DNA of 64,000 nt from Micrasema longulum (GCA_022494885.1 JAGVSM010004562.1:124001-188000); one strand, 5' to 3'; positions 11,542-22,657 are shown, counted from the stretch's first letter. Notes: generated by a model from the letters alone, not told the origin. Numbers and translations: made by a program.

Positions 11542-11944
11542 TGTACAGAAAATTTCTTTATGGGGTCGATTATTTGGGATAGTTGCTGAATGTACATCTT
11601 GAGTGGTTTATGCTATGCATATGTGCCGCATGTAATGTATATGTTTGTGTATGTTTTATATGTGCGTTCATGTGTGTGCGTGGATGGCTCGGAGTGTACA
11701 TTCGGTATTTTTATTTATTTTAATTTATTACCTCCATGGAAAACGCAAATGTCAACAATTATCTTTTTTTCACTTAAAATTCTTATTTATTTTTTATTTT
11801 TTGTCACATTTAATGTTTATATCTTTTTAATTTATGAAAACTTAATTGGTCTTTTTATGTTAAAAAATTGTTGTTTTTAATACTGATTTTGTATGACTGT
11901 ATGTTTTCTAAATAAAATAAAATAAAAAAAAAATAAAAAATAAA
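11542..11944 (+). mobile_element. nested retroposon insertion in FB1 with target duplication
   Basis: The FB1 right arm normally reads TTCTTCATCTCTGTTGTAATATG. Here it is broken after ATCTCT (11536-11541) and resumes with ATCTCT at 11945-11950, a 6-bp target-site duplication. The 403-bp insert ends in an A-rich run (AAATAAAATAAAATAAAAAA), as expected for a retroposed sequence in plus orientation. A 96-codon open frame (11590-11880) lies inside. It is hydrophobic and low in complexity (TG-rich start, Phe/Leu-rich end), resembles no known protein, and I do not call it a gene. The insert is probably a 5'-truncated LINE 3' UTR. Confidence 0.65.
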
Positions 11945-12672
11945 ATCTCTATTGTAATATGTTAATGTAAACAGCTTCCCAGGGAGTTGAATCCAGTCCT
12001 TGTCTACAAAAATTTGGACGAACTCAAAATATTGTTGATAAATCCACCTGGTCCACGAAGAGGTAGATAAATTGAAAAATATAATTTTCAGGCGTTGCCT
12101 AGTATAGTTGCCTAGAATAAGGGTTTCAGCTCTTTAACTTCACAAACATCAACAGATGAAAGACTCGAAGGAATATATTTATTTATTTATTTGACACTTT
12201 ATATACATATACAATAAATATACCTACATATAAGGGCGGGCATATTGTCATAAGGCAATTTCTTCCTACCTACCCAAACCGTTCAGTTTGAGAAAATTAT
12301 AAATACACGGACATATTGAATCTTACAATTTTATACAAAAATCAAAAGCAAAGATTAACAAAAATAAATATATATATTAAAATAACACAATACTATGAAG
12401 AGAGTAGAGGGGATGGGAAGGAAAGAAGAAGGATAAAGGAACAATTTAAATATTTAGATATTGACATTTCAATCTTGACTTAAATGTTAATAAATAAGGG
12501 GCGTCTCTAACATTAGTGGGATATATATAGATGTTCAAATATGGGCAGAATGGTGAATATTACACAGTGTGTAAAGTGGCCACTTAAATCAGTCAATCAC
12601 AGGTCATAAGCCCTGTAGATGCCTAGATTTTTATGTTACCTTCTATGAAATGTTCTTCATCTATGTTGTAAT
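11945..12672 (-). repeat. FB1 inverted arm and body, interrupted by a LINE tail
   Basis: Continuing the palindrome in reverse: GTAAACAGCTTCCCAGGGAG, CCAGTCCTTGTCTACAAAAA, CCACCTGGTCCACGAAGA, CAGGCGTTGCCTAGTAT, GTTTCAGCTCTTTAACTTC, and ACATCAACAGATGAAAGA up to 12178. It resumes at 12521 with AGATGTTCAAATATGGGCAG, GTGTAAAGTGGCCACTTAAA, CATAAGCCCTGTAGATGCC and TGTTCTTCATCTATGTTG. The gap is filled by a separate insertion (12179-12520). Confidence 0.7.
12179..12520 (-). mobile_element. 5'-truncated LINE 3' end nested in FB1
   Basis: On the minus strand this insert ends in AAATAAATAAATAA after TATAAAGTGTC. Upstream of the tail it has TTTTCTCAAACTGAACGGTT and GTAGGTAGGAAGAAATTGCC. Similar sequence and tail end the LINE at 17.85-18.52 kb (TTTTCTCAATTCGAACGGTT, TATAAAGTGTTTAAATAAAT), and again at 27.31-27.43 kb in reverse. 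It splits the FB1 phrase GAAGGAATATAGATGTTC, leaving GAATATA on one side and ATATATAG on the other, consistent with a short target duplication. Confidence 0.65.
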
Positions 12673-14344
12673 AGGTTTACATTTAAATACTTTAACCCCA
12701 AAAGTTTCAAACCATCCAACGTATGAATAGTTTAGAATTTAAAAAAAATAAAGAACGTTCAAGTCTGACGATCTTGCGATAAGGATGAAAGCGGTAATTA
12801 TTCTAACCTGACATCTAATTAAAGTGATAAAAAAACAACCTTTACCGATAAAACATCAGTTAGTTTTAGAACCTTCACTGAAAATAATTTGTGTTGTGTC
12901 CTAAGCCAAATAACTCATTTCTGTTACTCGTCTCTTCAATCAAAACAACCCAAGTTACGGTGAAAGGGCGAACCTGGCATAGCATTAACGAGGCAGCATG
13001 AACCACTTATGTCGGTCCCCCCCTCGGCGGGGGTTGCACTCAGTACTGCCATCTAGACTCCACCCCTCAGGCAAGGAAAATATCATATCCAGAGCAAACC
13101 AACTCTACAAGTATGTGGGAAAAATCTAATGTAGGCAAAGTTGTATAAACTAATCTTTGGAGGTACGTAAATTGAAAAGTATGATGATCGTCAAATACAT
13201 AAATATTTCATATAATGTTAGGTTCTCATTAGAAATATATAATATTATCTAATGATGAGAAAAACCTTCTCATTAGTTTACGAAATTATAGTGCCTTGGG
13301 ATGAAAATTAAATTTCTGAAATTGTGGTATTATTAACAGTTTAATCACACTGATGAAATTGTGTACAAACATAATGTTTTCTTGTATGTATATTAATGAA
13401 AATTATTGAATGAAAATTCACTACTTTAAAAAGTCACAGGTTCATTCGAATAATAGCTTACAAATTAAAGCGTTGTTATGTGTTGTGATAGATTTTCGGT
13501 TCCCGTGTAGTCATGTTTTTATACGTTAAGTGTGTTTTACAGCCCCGGGGTTTTCTTTTTAAATGCCAGAAAAACTCATCTACTTGAATTCGTGACCTAA
13601 AATTACAAGACATAAAAAATCATGCGTACATAAGAATAAAATATTTTTTTTTCTTTTTCTTCGTTCAATAGTTTACTAACACATACATATTTTTTTTAAA
13701 ACAGCTGAATTTCCTTATTGAATGCATCATACTTGGCGTGTACAAGGTGAAACGACTGTTTGATTTTTCACATTTTCTTTAAAAAAAAAAAAAAAAATTA
13801 TTACACTAAATTGGTAAACTCAAATCGGTGCCGGATTTTAATGTAAAAATAAAAATAAAGATTTCTACGAAATTAACGTCAACTCAAAATATAAATAAAC
13901 ACTACATAATTCAATTGAACAGTTTTGGAAGAGATGTTATGTGTACTGTTAACATTTAATAAAATACAAACATATTAGTTTATATAGTTAACTGAGTTGC
14001 AACGAATAGTATGTTGTTGTACTCGATCTGGATTGTACTTAGTATGCCGTAGACAGCAAGAGAAGCATTATTATATTCCTTAAGCTCTCTTAGGTTCAAG
14101 CCTGCTTGAGAGTCCACTAAAATAACTCATCTACGATAACATGATATTTCAAGAACATTATAGTTATGCTTTATGAGAAAATGAGTTATGCGTTCAAGTA
14201 AAATATAAGTGGACATGAGGTAAAACTGTAACTACACTTGCTTCTTCAAAAACGTAAAATATTACCGTAAAATGTGTTTGGATATTATTATTCTAAAATG
14301 AGTTTGGTAAAATAATCATTTAATGTGTTCTGATACTGGTCAGC
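12673..14344. other. no recognisable gene; one GC-richer block
   Basis: Mostly AT-rich. At about 12960-13080 a GC-richer block contains a short strong hairpin (CCCCC ... CGGGGG near 13018-13034) and ATG/stop-dense frames. I could not identify it. The rest shows nothing. Confidence 0.35.
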
Positions 14345-14640
14345 TTGTCTCTTCAATATTGGGCAGAGAATTGAAAAAGTTGACCACTTTCAATACTAGG
14401 GAGTTTACGTAACTGAAAACGGTAGTATCCAATTGTTGAAGAAATTTTGACTGGAACTAGAACTCTAGAAAAACAATATAAAGAGCCTAGAACTCTAGTC
14501 TATACTCGGTCATAACGAAATACCAATTATTTAACTTGTATAATGCCAGTACTCCTATATGGGGACAAATCCTGGCACCTTGCCAAAACTCAGAGCACAA
14601 AACTTTGAGAGTAAGTACTTGAGGATTGTTAGGTTAAAAA
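14345..14640 (+). pseudogene. RTE-like LINE reverse transcriptase fragment (post-palm)
   Basis: With frameshifts and stops the plus strand reads IGQRIEKVDHFQY-x-GVYVTENGSIQ, then about 60 codons later NAPVLLYGDKSWHLAKTQST, then KL and KYLRIV. This is the conserved RTE-like sequence VxxFxYLGSxITxDG followed by LLYGxETWxLTKxxxxKLxxFxxxxLRxI, downstream of the RT catalytic core. LLYG...W is well kept. Several stops show it is dead. It is related to, and overlaps in content with, the fragment at 559-870. Confidence 0.7.
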
Positions 14641-15000
14641 TGTTTCGATTTCAAAACTTACATTGAAATCTGAGAACGGGCGCAGCAGCCTCCTACAACG
14701 AGCGCTTCCAGGGTGCCGCGGTAGACCTGGCTTGGACTCGCGCTACGGACGCATCAGGAGAGTCTTAACCCACGATGACTTTTTTTCTCACTCACGGGCT
14801 CCCGTCGTCCTGAAAGATCGTCGATTTCGATCTTTTGGCTTTTTTCAGCGGAACTAAGGGATATAAAAAGAAACAGCAATTTAAACCGACATGCGTTCAG
14901 TTAAAAACGTTTTTCCAAACTGAAAAAAAAAATTATTATTGAATAATTTGGGTCGCTGCTGCTGCGCTCCGTGTGTCAAAAATCCAATGCAAATTTCAAT
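14641..15000 (+). other. GC-rich island of unknown origin
   Basis: 14675-14800 is unusually GC-rich for the window (GGCGCAGCAGCCTCCTACAA, GGTGCCGCGGTAGACCTGGC). A partial inverse counterpart follows at 14953-14972 (CGCTGCTGCTGCGCTCC). A 64-codon open frame (14663-14857: MKSENGRSSLLQRALPGCRG ... FFQRN) crosses it and is not recognised. It lies directly after the RTE-like fragment and may be part of another element's 5' region. Confidence 0.3.
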
Positions 15001-15097
15001 AGAGATAGGCAAATCTAGAGTTTATAACATTCCCTAAGTTTGATTAAATGACAATCATCATTTGATTGCTGTAAAGTGGTTTTAATGCATCAAGCAA

Positions 15098-15185
15098 ATT
15101 ATTTATTTATTTATTTGACAAAGTGAAGTTTGCATTACTTTACGCAATACAGATTGTAAATATAAGTTCAAAGTTTATGAATAGA
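15098..15185 (-). repeat. LINE-type 3' tail, minus orientation
   Basis: TTATTTATTTATTTATTTGAC at the left edge is the complement of the (AAATA)n tail seen in other LINE 3' ends here, followed by a short degraded UTR. The rest of the copy cannot be traced. Confidence 0.4.
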
Positions 15186-15825
15186 AAGCAGATAGCTGCT
15201 TAGCTGGCGATATGTACAGAAAAACAGATTCATATTATTTGCAGAAGCCGCATTTAGCAATCAAATTTCTCTATTAATGGGAGAATTCTGACTTGCATTT
15301 GTACGGCTTCTGGGTATGAAAAACAGTACATGAGATCTTGCTCTGTATATTTATTGGGAACATACAAATTGATCTCTTTCAGTGTATTTGGATGATATAA
15401 CATCTACCAGAAATCAGCTTATAAAAATGTTTCCGAAGAAAAAAATGACGACGAGATTTGAGGATGTAATAAAATCATCATATGCTAGATCATAAAATGA
15501 CTTTTTAATAAGATATCTCTAACACGCGCACAAAGCATGACCGAAAATTTGTAACATGTTATAAATAAGAACTTTTATTTTATTTAAACAATGGTTTGGG
15601 TATGTCAAAATCTTTATAGAAAAATGAGAATTTGTTCCTCATGAGATAAATATTATTTGAACAAAAATAAAGCTGTTGAGAATATGGAAGTCTAGGAATT
15701 CACATAGTTTAAAATTTGTCTTTTGCTGGGTTTAAATGATACAATGGGCTGAATACTATTTAGTTATTTTGAAACAAATTATTGTTATAATGTGTTAAAT
15801 ATAGTTCAATAATATTTTACATGTT
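15186..15825. other. no recognisable feature
   Basis: AT-rich sequence, no supported gene or repeat. Confidence 0.35.
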
Positions 15826-16405
15826 AAAATAAGCGTGTAAAAATCAATTTTTGTATGTGTCCTTGATAGACTAAATAATTACTGAAAATATGACGTGCGG
15901 TTTTTCGGAAAACGATGAGCTTTGGCCTGGGCATTTTTATAGCTCTTAAAACAATTAATCTAATTCGTAGAAAAAAAAAATAGGAAAGTAAATGCTATAT
16001 TCATCGACATTTCAAGGATGCTTTCGTCAAGAATGCATTTACTAAACAATTGGGTTGGGAGGGTGTTATTTTTTCGAACATAAAAAAGATTGTATGAGAA
16101 TGTATCCCAACAAAAAATGTTTTTTTATGGATCTCAATCAGATGCTTTCCTTAAATTCCTTATGATTTCTACCCATTAATTTATTTTAACTGTATTTTTG
16201 GCAATGCTTAAATAATATTAACTGGCATTTAATGGATTTTCGAAAATTGTATTCCCACTTAAAGTGCACCCCTGTTGGTAAGAAGAAAAGAATTTGATAT
16301 TTGCGAAAAAATCTGTATTTAAAAATGAACAATTTCCAGTTGTAGAATTCAATCATAAACAAGTACCTAGGTACCTACAAACCAATGAAAATTAACAGCA
16401 TCTTA
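15826..16405 (+). mobile_element. Helitron-like element, copy 2 (3' end lost)
   Basis: Collinear with the copy at 32.7 kb: TATGTGTCCTTGATAGACTA, GACGTGCGGTTTT, CCTTAAATTCCTTATGATTT, CCCCTGTTGGTAAG, and AATCATAAACAAGTACC. Similarity ends just after the complement of the THAP-like exon end (16383-16440 on the minus strand: CHSKHFIKKRK, stop, DAVNFHW, then GT). The diagnostic CTAG terminus is missing. The 5' boundary is approximate because the first about 30 bases have diverged. Confidence 0.55.
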
Positions 16406-16798
16406 TTTACGTTTTTTGATAAAGTGTTTACTATGGCAAGTAGAACTAGCCAAAAAGCCGTTAAAACACTTAGTTTTATGTGCTGTCCTCGAGCGCAATG
16501 TATTAAAATAGGTTTACTTTTTTCAAAAAAACGTAAAACGTACCGATACAGAAAATTTAATTCTGATATGAATTCAGTTTTTAGATGCGGAAAACATGAC
16601 ACTGAGTTGTCTATTTTAGTTACCCATAAAAAGTCAGACATGCAGTACATAAAAAAAAATAATTTAAACATCTTGTATTTATCGAAATTCCCTAAAACCG
16701 CATATTCTCACAATTTATGTAATCCGAATCACAAAAAAAATAAAATATTCAAACTAAATATTATAATGATTGATAAATTTGCGATCATGATAATGTAA
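16385..16798 (+). CDS. unrecognised 137-codon open frame beside Helitron-like copy 2
   Basis: This is one of the longest open frames in the window: MKINSILFTFFDKVFTMASR at the start, VFRCGKHDTELSILVTHKKS in the middle, and a Lys/Ile/Asn-rich end. It begins inside the THAP-like boundary of the repeat, on the opposite strand to the THAP sense, so its start is unlikely to be a real gene start. A 98-codon minus frame overlaps it (16375-16671). 137 codons without a stop is notable at this base composition, but I recognise no domain, signal peptide or motif. It may be a relic of an element's coding region. Function unknown, reality doubtful. Confidence 0.2.
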   Translation: MKINSILFTFFDKVFTMASRTSQKAVKTLSFMCCPRAQCIKIGLLFSKKRKTYRYRKFNSDMNSVFRCGKHDTELSILVTHKKSDMQYIKKNNLNILYLSKFPKTAYSHNLCNPNHKKNKIFKLNIIMIDKFAIMIM

Positions 16799-17830
16799 TA
16801 CGTATACGAGTATACACTCAAATCTTGTAATAGCAAAGCATTGCCCAGTTCAACTCGCTCATATTATACACGAGTATAAAATTCTCTTTAGTTAATAAAG
16901 CATAAATCTATTTCAGCCAAATAGTTAATGATTTATTTTGATATAAGACGTAATAGATTAGTTATTTTAGCGTATTTTTCCCTAAATGTCTTTTTTATTG
17001 TGTGAACATTAGTCTCAGGCATACTTTTCGGAAATAAATACTGCGAGTTTATCTGCAATGGGAATCTTAATAAGTCTACACTTAAAACAACTACTATAAA
17101 ACGAAAGAAAGCCCATTTCCACCGTCGACATTCCCCGTAATTTAAATTAATTTATCTCCACTCATACATTTTATTTTAACAAAGAGTTCTTATCTTCCGA
17201 CAATTTGTCTTCAGAGCTGTCTCGTATTTTTCTGATATACAAAACACAAAAGGAACGTGTCGCGAGGGAAAGCATTTCATACACAAACTTGTCAGATAAG
17301 TACGTATGTATTTATACTGTCAGGTAGCCCTGCCTACGTATAATGTGACAATACATAGTACTCCGAAGGGTGGTTGTAGACTTTTCAGGATTTCAGATTT
17401 TCAGGTTTCTTTTCAAGAAAGAAACAAAGAGGAGAAAAGTTCTGGGGTACATTTAAAAAAATATCTAACAACTCATTGTTCAGTCATTTCTTTTTGATTG
17501 GAAATAATGTTTCACTTTCAAAATCATCAATAAATCTTTATTGCATATTAAATTAGAAAATTTTAACATTCTTAATTTAAAGTTAATAAACAAATAAAAA
17601 GAAATAAGCAAAAAAAATATATTATGTAATTCAATAAATTGTAAACAACATTTCAAATAATCCTATTTCACCTGTTTATTTGAAAGAGTTCTTCCAACCA
17701 CTATTACAGCGTGGGCTATCTCTTTGTTCTAGTAACGAAAGAATGTTTTTAATATACATTCACCGCTCTTATTTATTTGCCTCCTCTTTCACAGTAGTAG
17801 CTGCTTTGATAAAATAATAATCTACCCAGT
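16799..17830. other. no recognisable feature
   Basis: AT-rich sequence. Short open frames (for example 17306-17497) show no family resemblance. Confidence 0.35.
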
Positions 17831-17831
17831 T

Positions 17832-18521
17832 ATGTCAAAGACACCCTTTTTTATTCACATTCAAATCTACAAGGCAATGGGATTGCCCAGAACTCTCATC
17901 AACTTCAGGGTGCCTGGAAGAATGACTAGAGAGATGCCACCGTTTTGTAGCAACAATTCACGGACAGTGTATACTTGTAATGCCATATTAAACAGACTTT
18001 GTGAACTCAGCAATAGTTATTCCCACGTATCTGATATATTTAGTGTAGGGTATTGTTCCTATAGAACAAACCTTTTGAACTTTTTAAAGATGGTGAATGG
18101 TTATTATATTTATGCATTTCATAATAAATACATTTTTTTTTTCACTTTGACCAGCTGTATGAAACAGTACTTATGACTTTCTTGTTATATTACTTTAAAA
18201 TGTTTTATTATTTAATTTGTTTTTTACATTTATTCTTAAATTATTTAACCTTTCTACTGAATATGTTGTACAATTTTTTGGTTTATTTTTTTTAATAAAA
18301 CTTGGGTAAAAGAAATTATATGTTTTAAAAAAAATATATATTTACTAAGCCAAATATGTTTGTGTTATACATTTTTGTAAAAAGCAGATTTGCCGTTTAT
18401 ATTAATAAAATAATATACAACTAATTTTCTCAATTCGAACGGTTTTAGTAGGTAATATGCTCGTCCTTATGCATATGTAAACTGTACTCGCATATAAAGT
18501 GTTTAAATAAATAAATAAAAT
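17832..18521 (+). pseudogene. LINE RT C-terminus with 3' UTR and tail
   Basis: The frame at 17832-18176 reads RVPGRMTREMPPFCSNNSRT, VYTCNAILNRLCELSNSY, SDIF and later YRTNLLNFLKM. It fits the C-terminal pattern R-x-PF-x-RTxYxxNxPxxRLCxxxN...DIF...L seen in the LINE at 43.2 kb (RTNYGLNSPMTRLCRIVN). A 3' UTR follows with TTTTCTCAATTCGAACGGTT, ending TATAAAGTGTTTAAATAAATAAATAAA at 18495-18520, a typical LINE tail. The copy is heavily 5'-truncated, with only the last about 100 codons. The N-terminal residues of the open frame before RVPGR are probably also LINE but diverged. Confidence 0.6.
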
Positions 18522-19949
18522 AGACTGTGCTTTTTTTATATTTATTAAATAGAAACAGCAATGAAAAAGCGATTTGTGATCAATTAGTATTATTTTGTAT
18601 TCTGTTAAATTTCTGCAGAGTAAGAATTTTATGGATAACAGACTAATTTTAATATACTATACCTACATTAGTCCGCTGTTCGTTGACTTGTATAAAGGTT
18701 CTTAACCTTGTCACTTTTCATCAAAACAACACGATAAAGGCTTTTCTCTAAAGGTTTCTTAGAAGCGTTAACATCACAACGCAACATTACCAAAGTTTTA
18801 TCGTAGTAAATTATATTTTTAGTTCACTTAAATATAGAAGTTGATAAGCAAATGTAGATAAAAGATGTTTTTTTATAAAAAAAACAATTTAATTAATGAC
18901 GATCTTCGCGATATTCAAATAAAAATGATTCGTTTATGAAGGATACAACAATTAATTATAAACATGCTTGATTATTTTATTAATTCGATTATTCGACAGT
19001 TATTTTGCAAATAAAAGTCAAACGTAAAAAACAAAATTTCCACAATTAAATCTTAATATTTAACATTTAAAAATAAGTAAAAAAATAAATTTAGTTTTCT
19101 GAATAAATTATTTTAATTGCACATTTCCAGACACAGTTATTTTGCAAATGAATGTCAAAGGTAAAGAACGAATTTTTCGTAATTTAATCTTAATATTCAA
19201 CATTTAAAAATAAGTAAAAAAAAAAAAAATGTTTTCTTAATAAATTATTTAAGCTACATATTTCTCAACACGATTAGACGTAAATAGATAATTTAGTAGA
19301 ATAAAGTATTCCGCGCAGTATAATCATTCAAAAATAACCAGCATAGTTTTTTGTTTCATAAAAAATGTTTACTTTTAAAATGCATCATATTTAAAATTAA
19401 ATTAAGTCTTTGAATTATGCTTTACTTTTAAAAAGAATGCGTTTTTTAAATAATATTTTCAGAATTTATTCTGATATCTACAAATGAAGTAGGTTCAACC
19501 AGAAAGAACTGGAAGGGATAAAGAACTCTTAGATAAAGTATAATCTCGGAAACATATTTTATGGGTAGATTTTTTAGTGGATTTTAATATTTCACCCTAT
19601 TTAAAAAAAATAATTTTACCATAAAATATATTTTTATCATTAACAGGTAATGTTGAGTGAGGGGTTATATTACTTTTGTTGATATATTTTTGTATCGATG
19701 TGTTTATACGGGACCATTAAATTGTATTTATCTACCTCGGTATGACCTTTTTTCGGTCATCCAACAAGTAAAAGTAAATAATATAAAACAGTAAGTACCC
19801 TATGGATCACCAGGGGGATAAAGTGGGTGTCCGGGTTTGTTTTCTTCGATTATTTTATATTTATAAGTACTTCCTATAAAACTATAATGAGAACACGTTT
19901 TTTCCATATATTGCTTTATTTATATGACAAATAAGAAAACAGTTAATAT
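18522..19949. other. no recognisable gene; local duplication
   Basis: AT-rich. A tandem-like duplication is visible: 19002-19090 (TTATTTTGCAAATAAAAGTC, AAATCTTAATATTTAACATT) recurs with changes at 19136-19220 (TTATTTTGCAAATGAATGTC, TAATCTTAATATTCAACATT), period about 134 bp. Nothing coding was seen. Confidence 0.45.
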
Positions 19950-20210
19950 CAACCTCGTGGTGTAATGGTCAGCGCGCTTGCCTATCATGCAAGAGGTCTC
20001 GAGTGTGATTCCCGACATGGTTGATTTGAAATATTCATTTAAAAGGGTGCTTCCACACCGAAATATTTCATTGTCCATGGACTGGTACCTTAAGCGTAAG
20101 ACTGATCATCTTACCTTCATGTAACAAAAAATGATCAAGATGTGCTGCAATTAGAGTTATAAAGCCCTATGCACCATTGGGTGCAGAAAGGGAATGATGA
20201 TGATAACGAT
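19950..20210 (+). mobile_element. SINE-1, tRNA-derived, near full length
   Basis: The head (19951-20022) resembles a tRNA: CCTCGTGGTGTAATGGTCAG (A box), an anticodon-loop-like CTATCATGCAAG, then a B-box region (GGTCTCGAGTGTGATTCCC, diverged here; GGTTCGATTCCC in other copies). The body has TTTCATTGTCCATGGACTGG, TAAGCGTAAGACTGATCATC and AAAATGATCAAGATG. The 3' end is GGGTGCAGAAAGGGAATGATGATGATAA, with a short (ATG)n tail. Six more copies are in the window. It is non-coding, presumably transcribed by RNA polymerase III and mobilised by a LINE partner that cannot be named here. It is not a functional tRNA gene: the 3' acceptor half does not pair and a SINE body follows. Confidence 0.8.
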
Positions 20211-20780
20211 AGTGACTACTTGAGAACGTAAGTATACATATTATAAGAGTCAACAATATTTATTGACAAAAGGTTTTGTTTGTGGTATATTTATCCATTA
20301 AAGTTTATGGCTTTGTCGGTGGATGCAAAAACAATTATAATTATTGCGAAAACGATTTTTATAGCACGACCCAGGCAGCTCAAATTAATATACAATTTTA
20401 TGTCGTTATACGACGACATAAAAAACAGCCAAAATAAACGTAACAATAGATAAGATAATTTAATAATAAAAAAAAAAACGGAAAAATTAAATCGATAAAA
20501 TAAAGAAAAATAAACAAATAGTAAAACGTTCTTAACTAGGGAATATTCAAAATGAAGAATTCTATTAGTAATTACTCGTGTGTAAAATTATTTTTTATTA
20601 CTTTTGGAATTTTGCTTAAAATACTCAGAAGAAAATTTGTCAGTACGCTTTTATAATAAGTATTATTCCAATGCCTTTTTATGAGAAAATAAATAAACCC
20701 ATCTTGGATTTAACTCTAAGTTTGTCAGGTATTTCCTTTTAGAAGGTTTTAAACAAAATAAACACGAAATAGTTAAATGG
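20211..20780. other. no recognisable feature
   Basis: AT-rich, including a perfect 16-base palindrome near 20400 (TGTCGTTATACGACGACATA region). No gene. Confidence 0.35.
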
Positions 20781-20784
20781 GCGT

Positions 20785-21430
20785 ATGCCACGGGGAATAC
20801 GTCGAGAAAAGTCTTTATTTACTCTCCTTAAATCTGGCGTCCCTCAAGGTTCCTTGCTTGGTACTATGCTCTTCACACTGTTCATCAACGATGTGACCAA
20901 AATTATTCATTCGTTCGGGTTACTTTTTCACTGTTATGCGAATGAGCAACAAATCTATTTTTACTGTTCTCCTCAAGATATAAACAATTTGAAAAATTAC
21001 GTGTCTCAATGCATCCAAACTGTCAATAACTAGATGTCATCGAACAGACTCAAACTCGATCCATCTAAAACTAAGGTTTAACAAAAAAAATGACAACACT
21101 TTTTAGACCGATTTCGAAACTGAAAGGATTTAAATACTGTCAAGCTTTGCTGAACAGTATTTAAATCCTTTCATGAAACTGCTCCAAGATACCTAACGGA
21201 CCTTTTTATAAGACATACATGTCTGAAAAAAATTACTTTGAGGTCGGCATTTGATTCGGACAGATGAAAACTTGTCAAAATCTGGCGCTTTCCAAACACT
21301 TAATTTGGAGGTCGTGCTTTTGCCGTTGCAAGCTCCTCTGCCTACGTAAACTTACAGGATAACTTAGCTTGGTTAGAATGTAAGTTTATGCATACAATTA
21401 TAAAGCGCCCTTGAGGTGATTGTTTACGAA
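20785..21430 (+). pseudogene. LINE reverse transcriptase fragment with mutated catalytic box
   Basis: The frame at 20785-21033 contains SGVPQGSLLGTMLFTLFIND (residues 17-36), the RT motif before the active site, then CYANEQQIYFY at 50-60 where the catalytic YADD should be, so DD is replaced by NE. It ends at an in-frame TAG that stands where a Trp codon is usual, and reads on as MSSNRLKLDPSKTKV. An internal deletion follows. After 21173 the sequence resumes with ETAPRYLTDLFIR, LRSAFDSDR, and GGRAFAVASSSAYVN, the C-terminal block of Jockey/CR1-type RTs. It ends in the UTR stem AAGCGCCCTT ... GGCGTTTAATAA, shared with the copy at 1-240. Dead. Confidence 0.75.
21121..21173. repeat. perfect 20-bp inverted repeat at a LINE deletion junction
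   Basis: TGAAAGGATTTAAATACTGT (21121-21140) pairs without mismatch with 21154-21173 around a 13-nt loop. It sits where the LINE coding sequence jumps from the thumb region to the C-terminus, so it may mark a rearrangement during reverse transcription. A transcription terminator role is unlikely. Confidence 0.8.
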
Positions 21431-22657
21431 AAAGGCGTTTAATAAATCAGCTAAATATTATTATTATCATTACACGGGACAAATATTTATTTTAAAACTT
21501 GTAAACATACCATGGCGATAATTTTAACTATACTTGTCAGTCTTCTACATAACATCAATTTTTTGGTATTTCCATGGCACATTTCCATTTAACAAAAATC
21601 TTGGCAAAAGCGAGATATTGTCCAACTTATTTACATCATAATGATGTAATAACATATATTTACATACGAGCTACTAATTAATAATAATGGGATTTTATCA
21701 AAAATTGTCAATAAATAATTTAAATCAATCTTACATAACACTTTTAAACTAACCATTATTAATGATATATGATTTACGGTATTATAACGCTGATTGGTTG
21801 TGCCATATTCTTCTAGGCTTGAGAGATATGACAATTTTCTTTTTTTTTATAGTAAAGTTTCAGAAAATTATTCATCTTCGATTTCTAGATTATATATGTG
21901 CTGTTCTTTATATATTAAGAAACGCACTTTCTGAAAAAAAAATAGTTTATTTTTTTACGCGCTAAGTAAGTAAACTTAGCTCAAAATTATCGGTGCATTA
22001 TTCTTCCATTTTACTTTACACAAAACTAGATGCACAACCAATTTTGTGAGAAGACGATTCTGATAATTTTGAAACTGAGTTTTGCGGTTGGAGTTTCTTG
22101 CAAGTAGTGCGTTTCCAAAACATGCTCCTTTCACAATCTAGTGAATAACTGGGGCGAAATTTGTATTCTGTCATGAACACGAAGTTCGTTCAGATAAGAT
22201 GGCACCGAATGGAATATGACATCCGACCGAAAGCGGAATTTAATCCTGGGAAGCGATTAATCACGGCGAACGTTTGATGGAGAGGTGCGAGACATATACT
22301 CGTATAAATATAAGCGATAGAATTCTACTTTATGTTATCACATATTTACGACGAACAACTTAGGTAATAAGAGGGTGTCACCCTAATTAGAGATTTGGCT
22401 GAATTCCAAACTTTATCCGATATTATCAAGTGAATATGGGTCAAATCGTACTTTCACCAACTCATCTTTTCGTACCATTATTACAATGAGGAATTCCACT
22501 GTTTTCTAATTTATTTATTTTCTATTATCGTACTATTTAACTAAGCAAAAATATTTTTATTTTTTTTGTGCGTTATTTACAAAGATATGATTTTTTAAAG
22601 TTACATTTATCAAATACCGCGCCAAATGACTGTAATCAGTGTGTCTCTTTTTATTAG
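21431..22657. other. no recognisable gene
   Basis: AT-rich. Two short overlapping open frames near 21.63-21.97 kb have no family resemblance. A moderately GC-rich block at 22.16-22.33 kb (AGATGGCACCGAATGGAATA) is not identified. Confidence 0.35.

Noticed and set aside
11590..11880. 96-codon open frame as a membrane protein gene
   Set aside because: It lies wholly in an A-tailed retroposon inserted into FB1; its hydrophobic look comes from T-rich DNA.
19951..20022. A functional tRNA gene
   Set aside because: A and B boxes are present but the acceptor stem does not close, and the sequence runs into a SINE body repeated six more times in the window.
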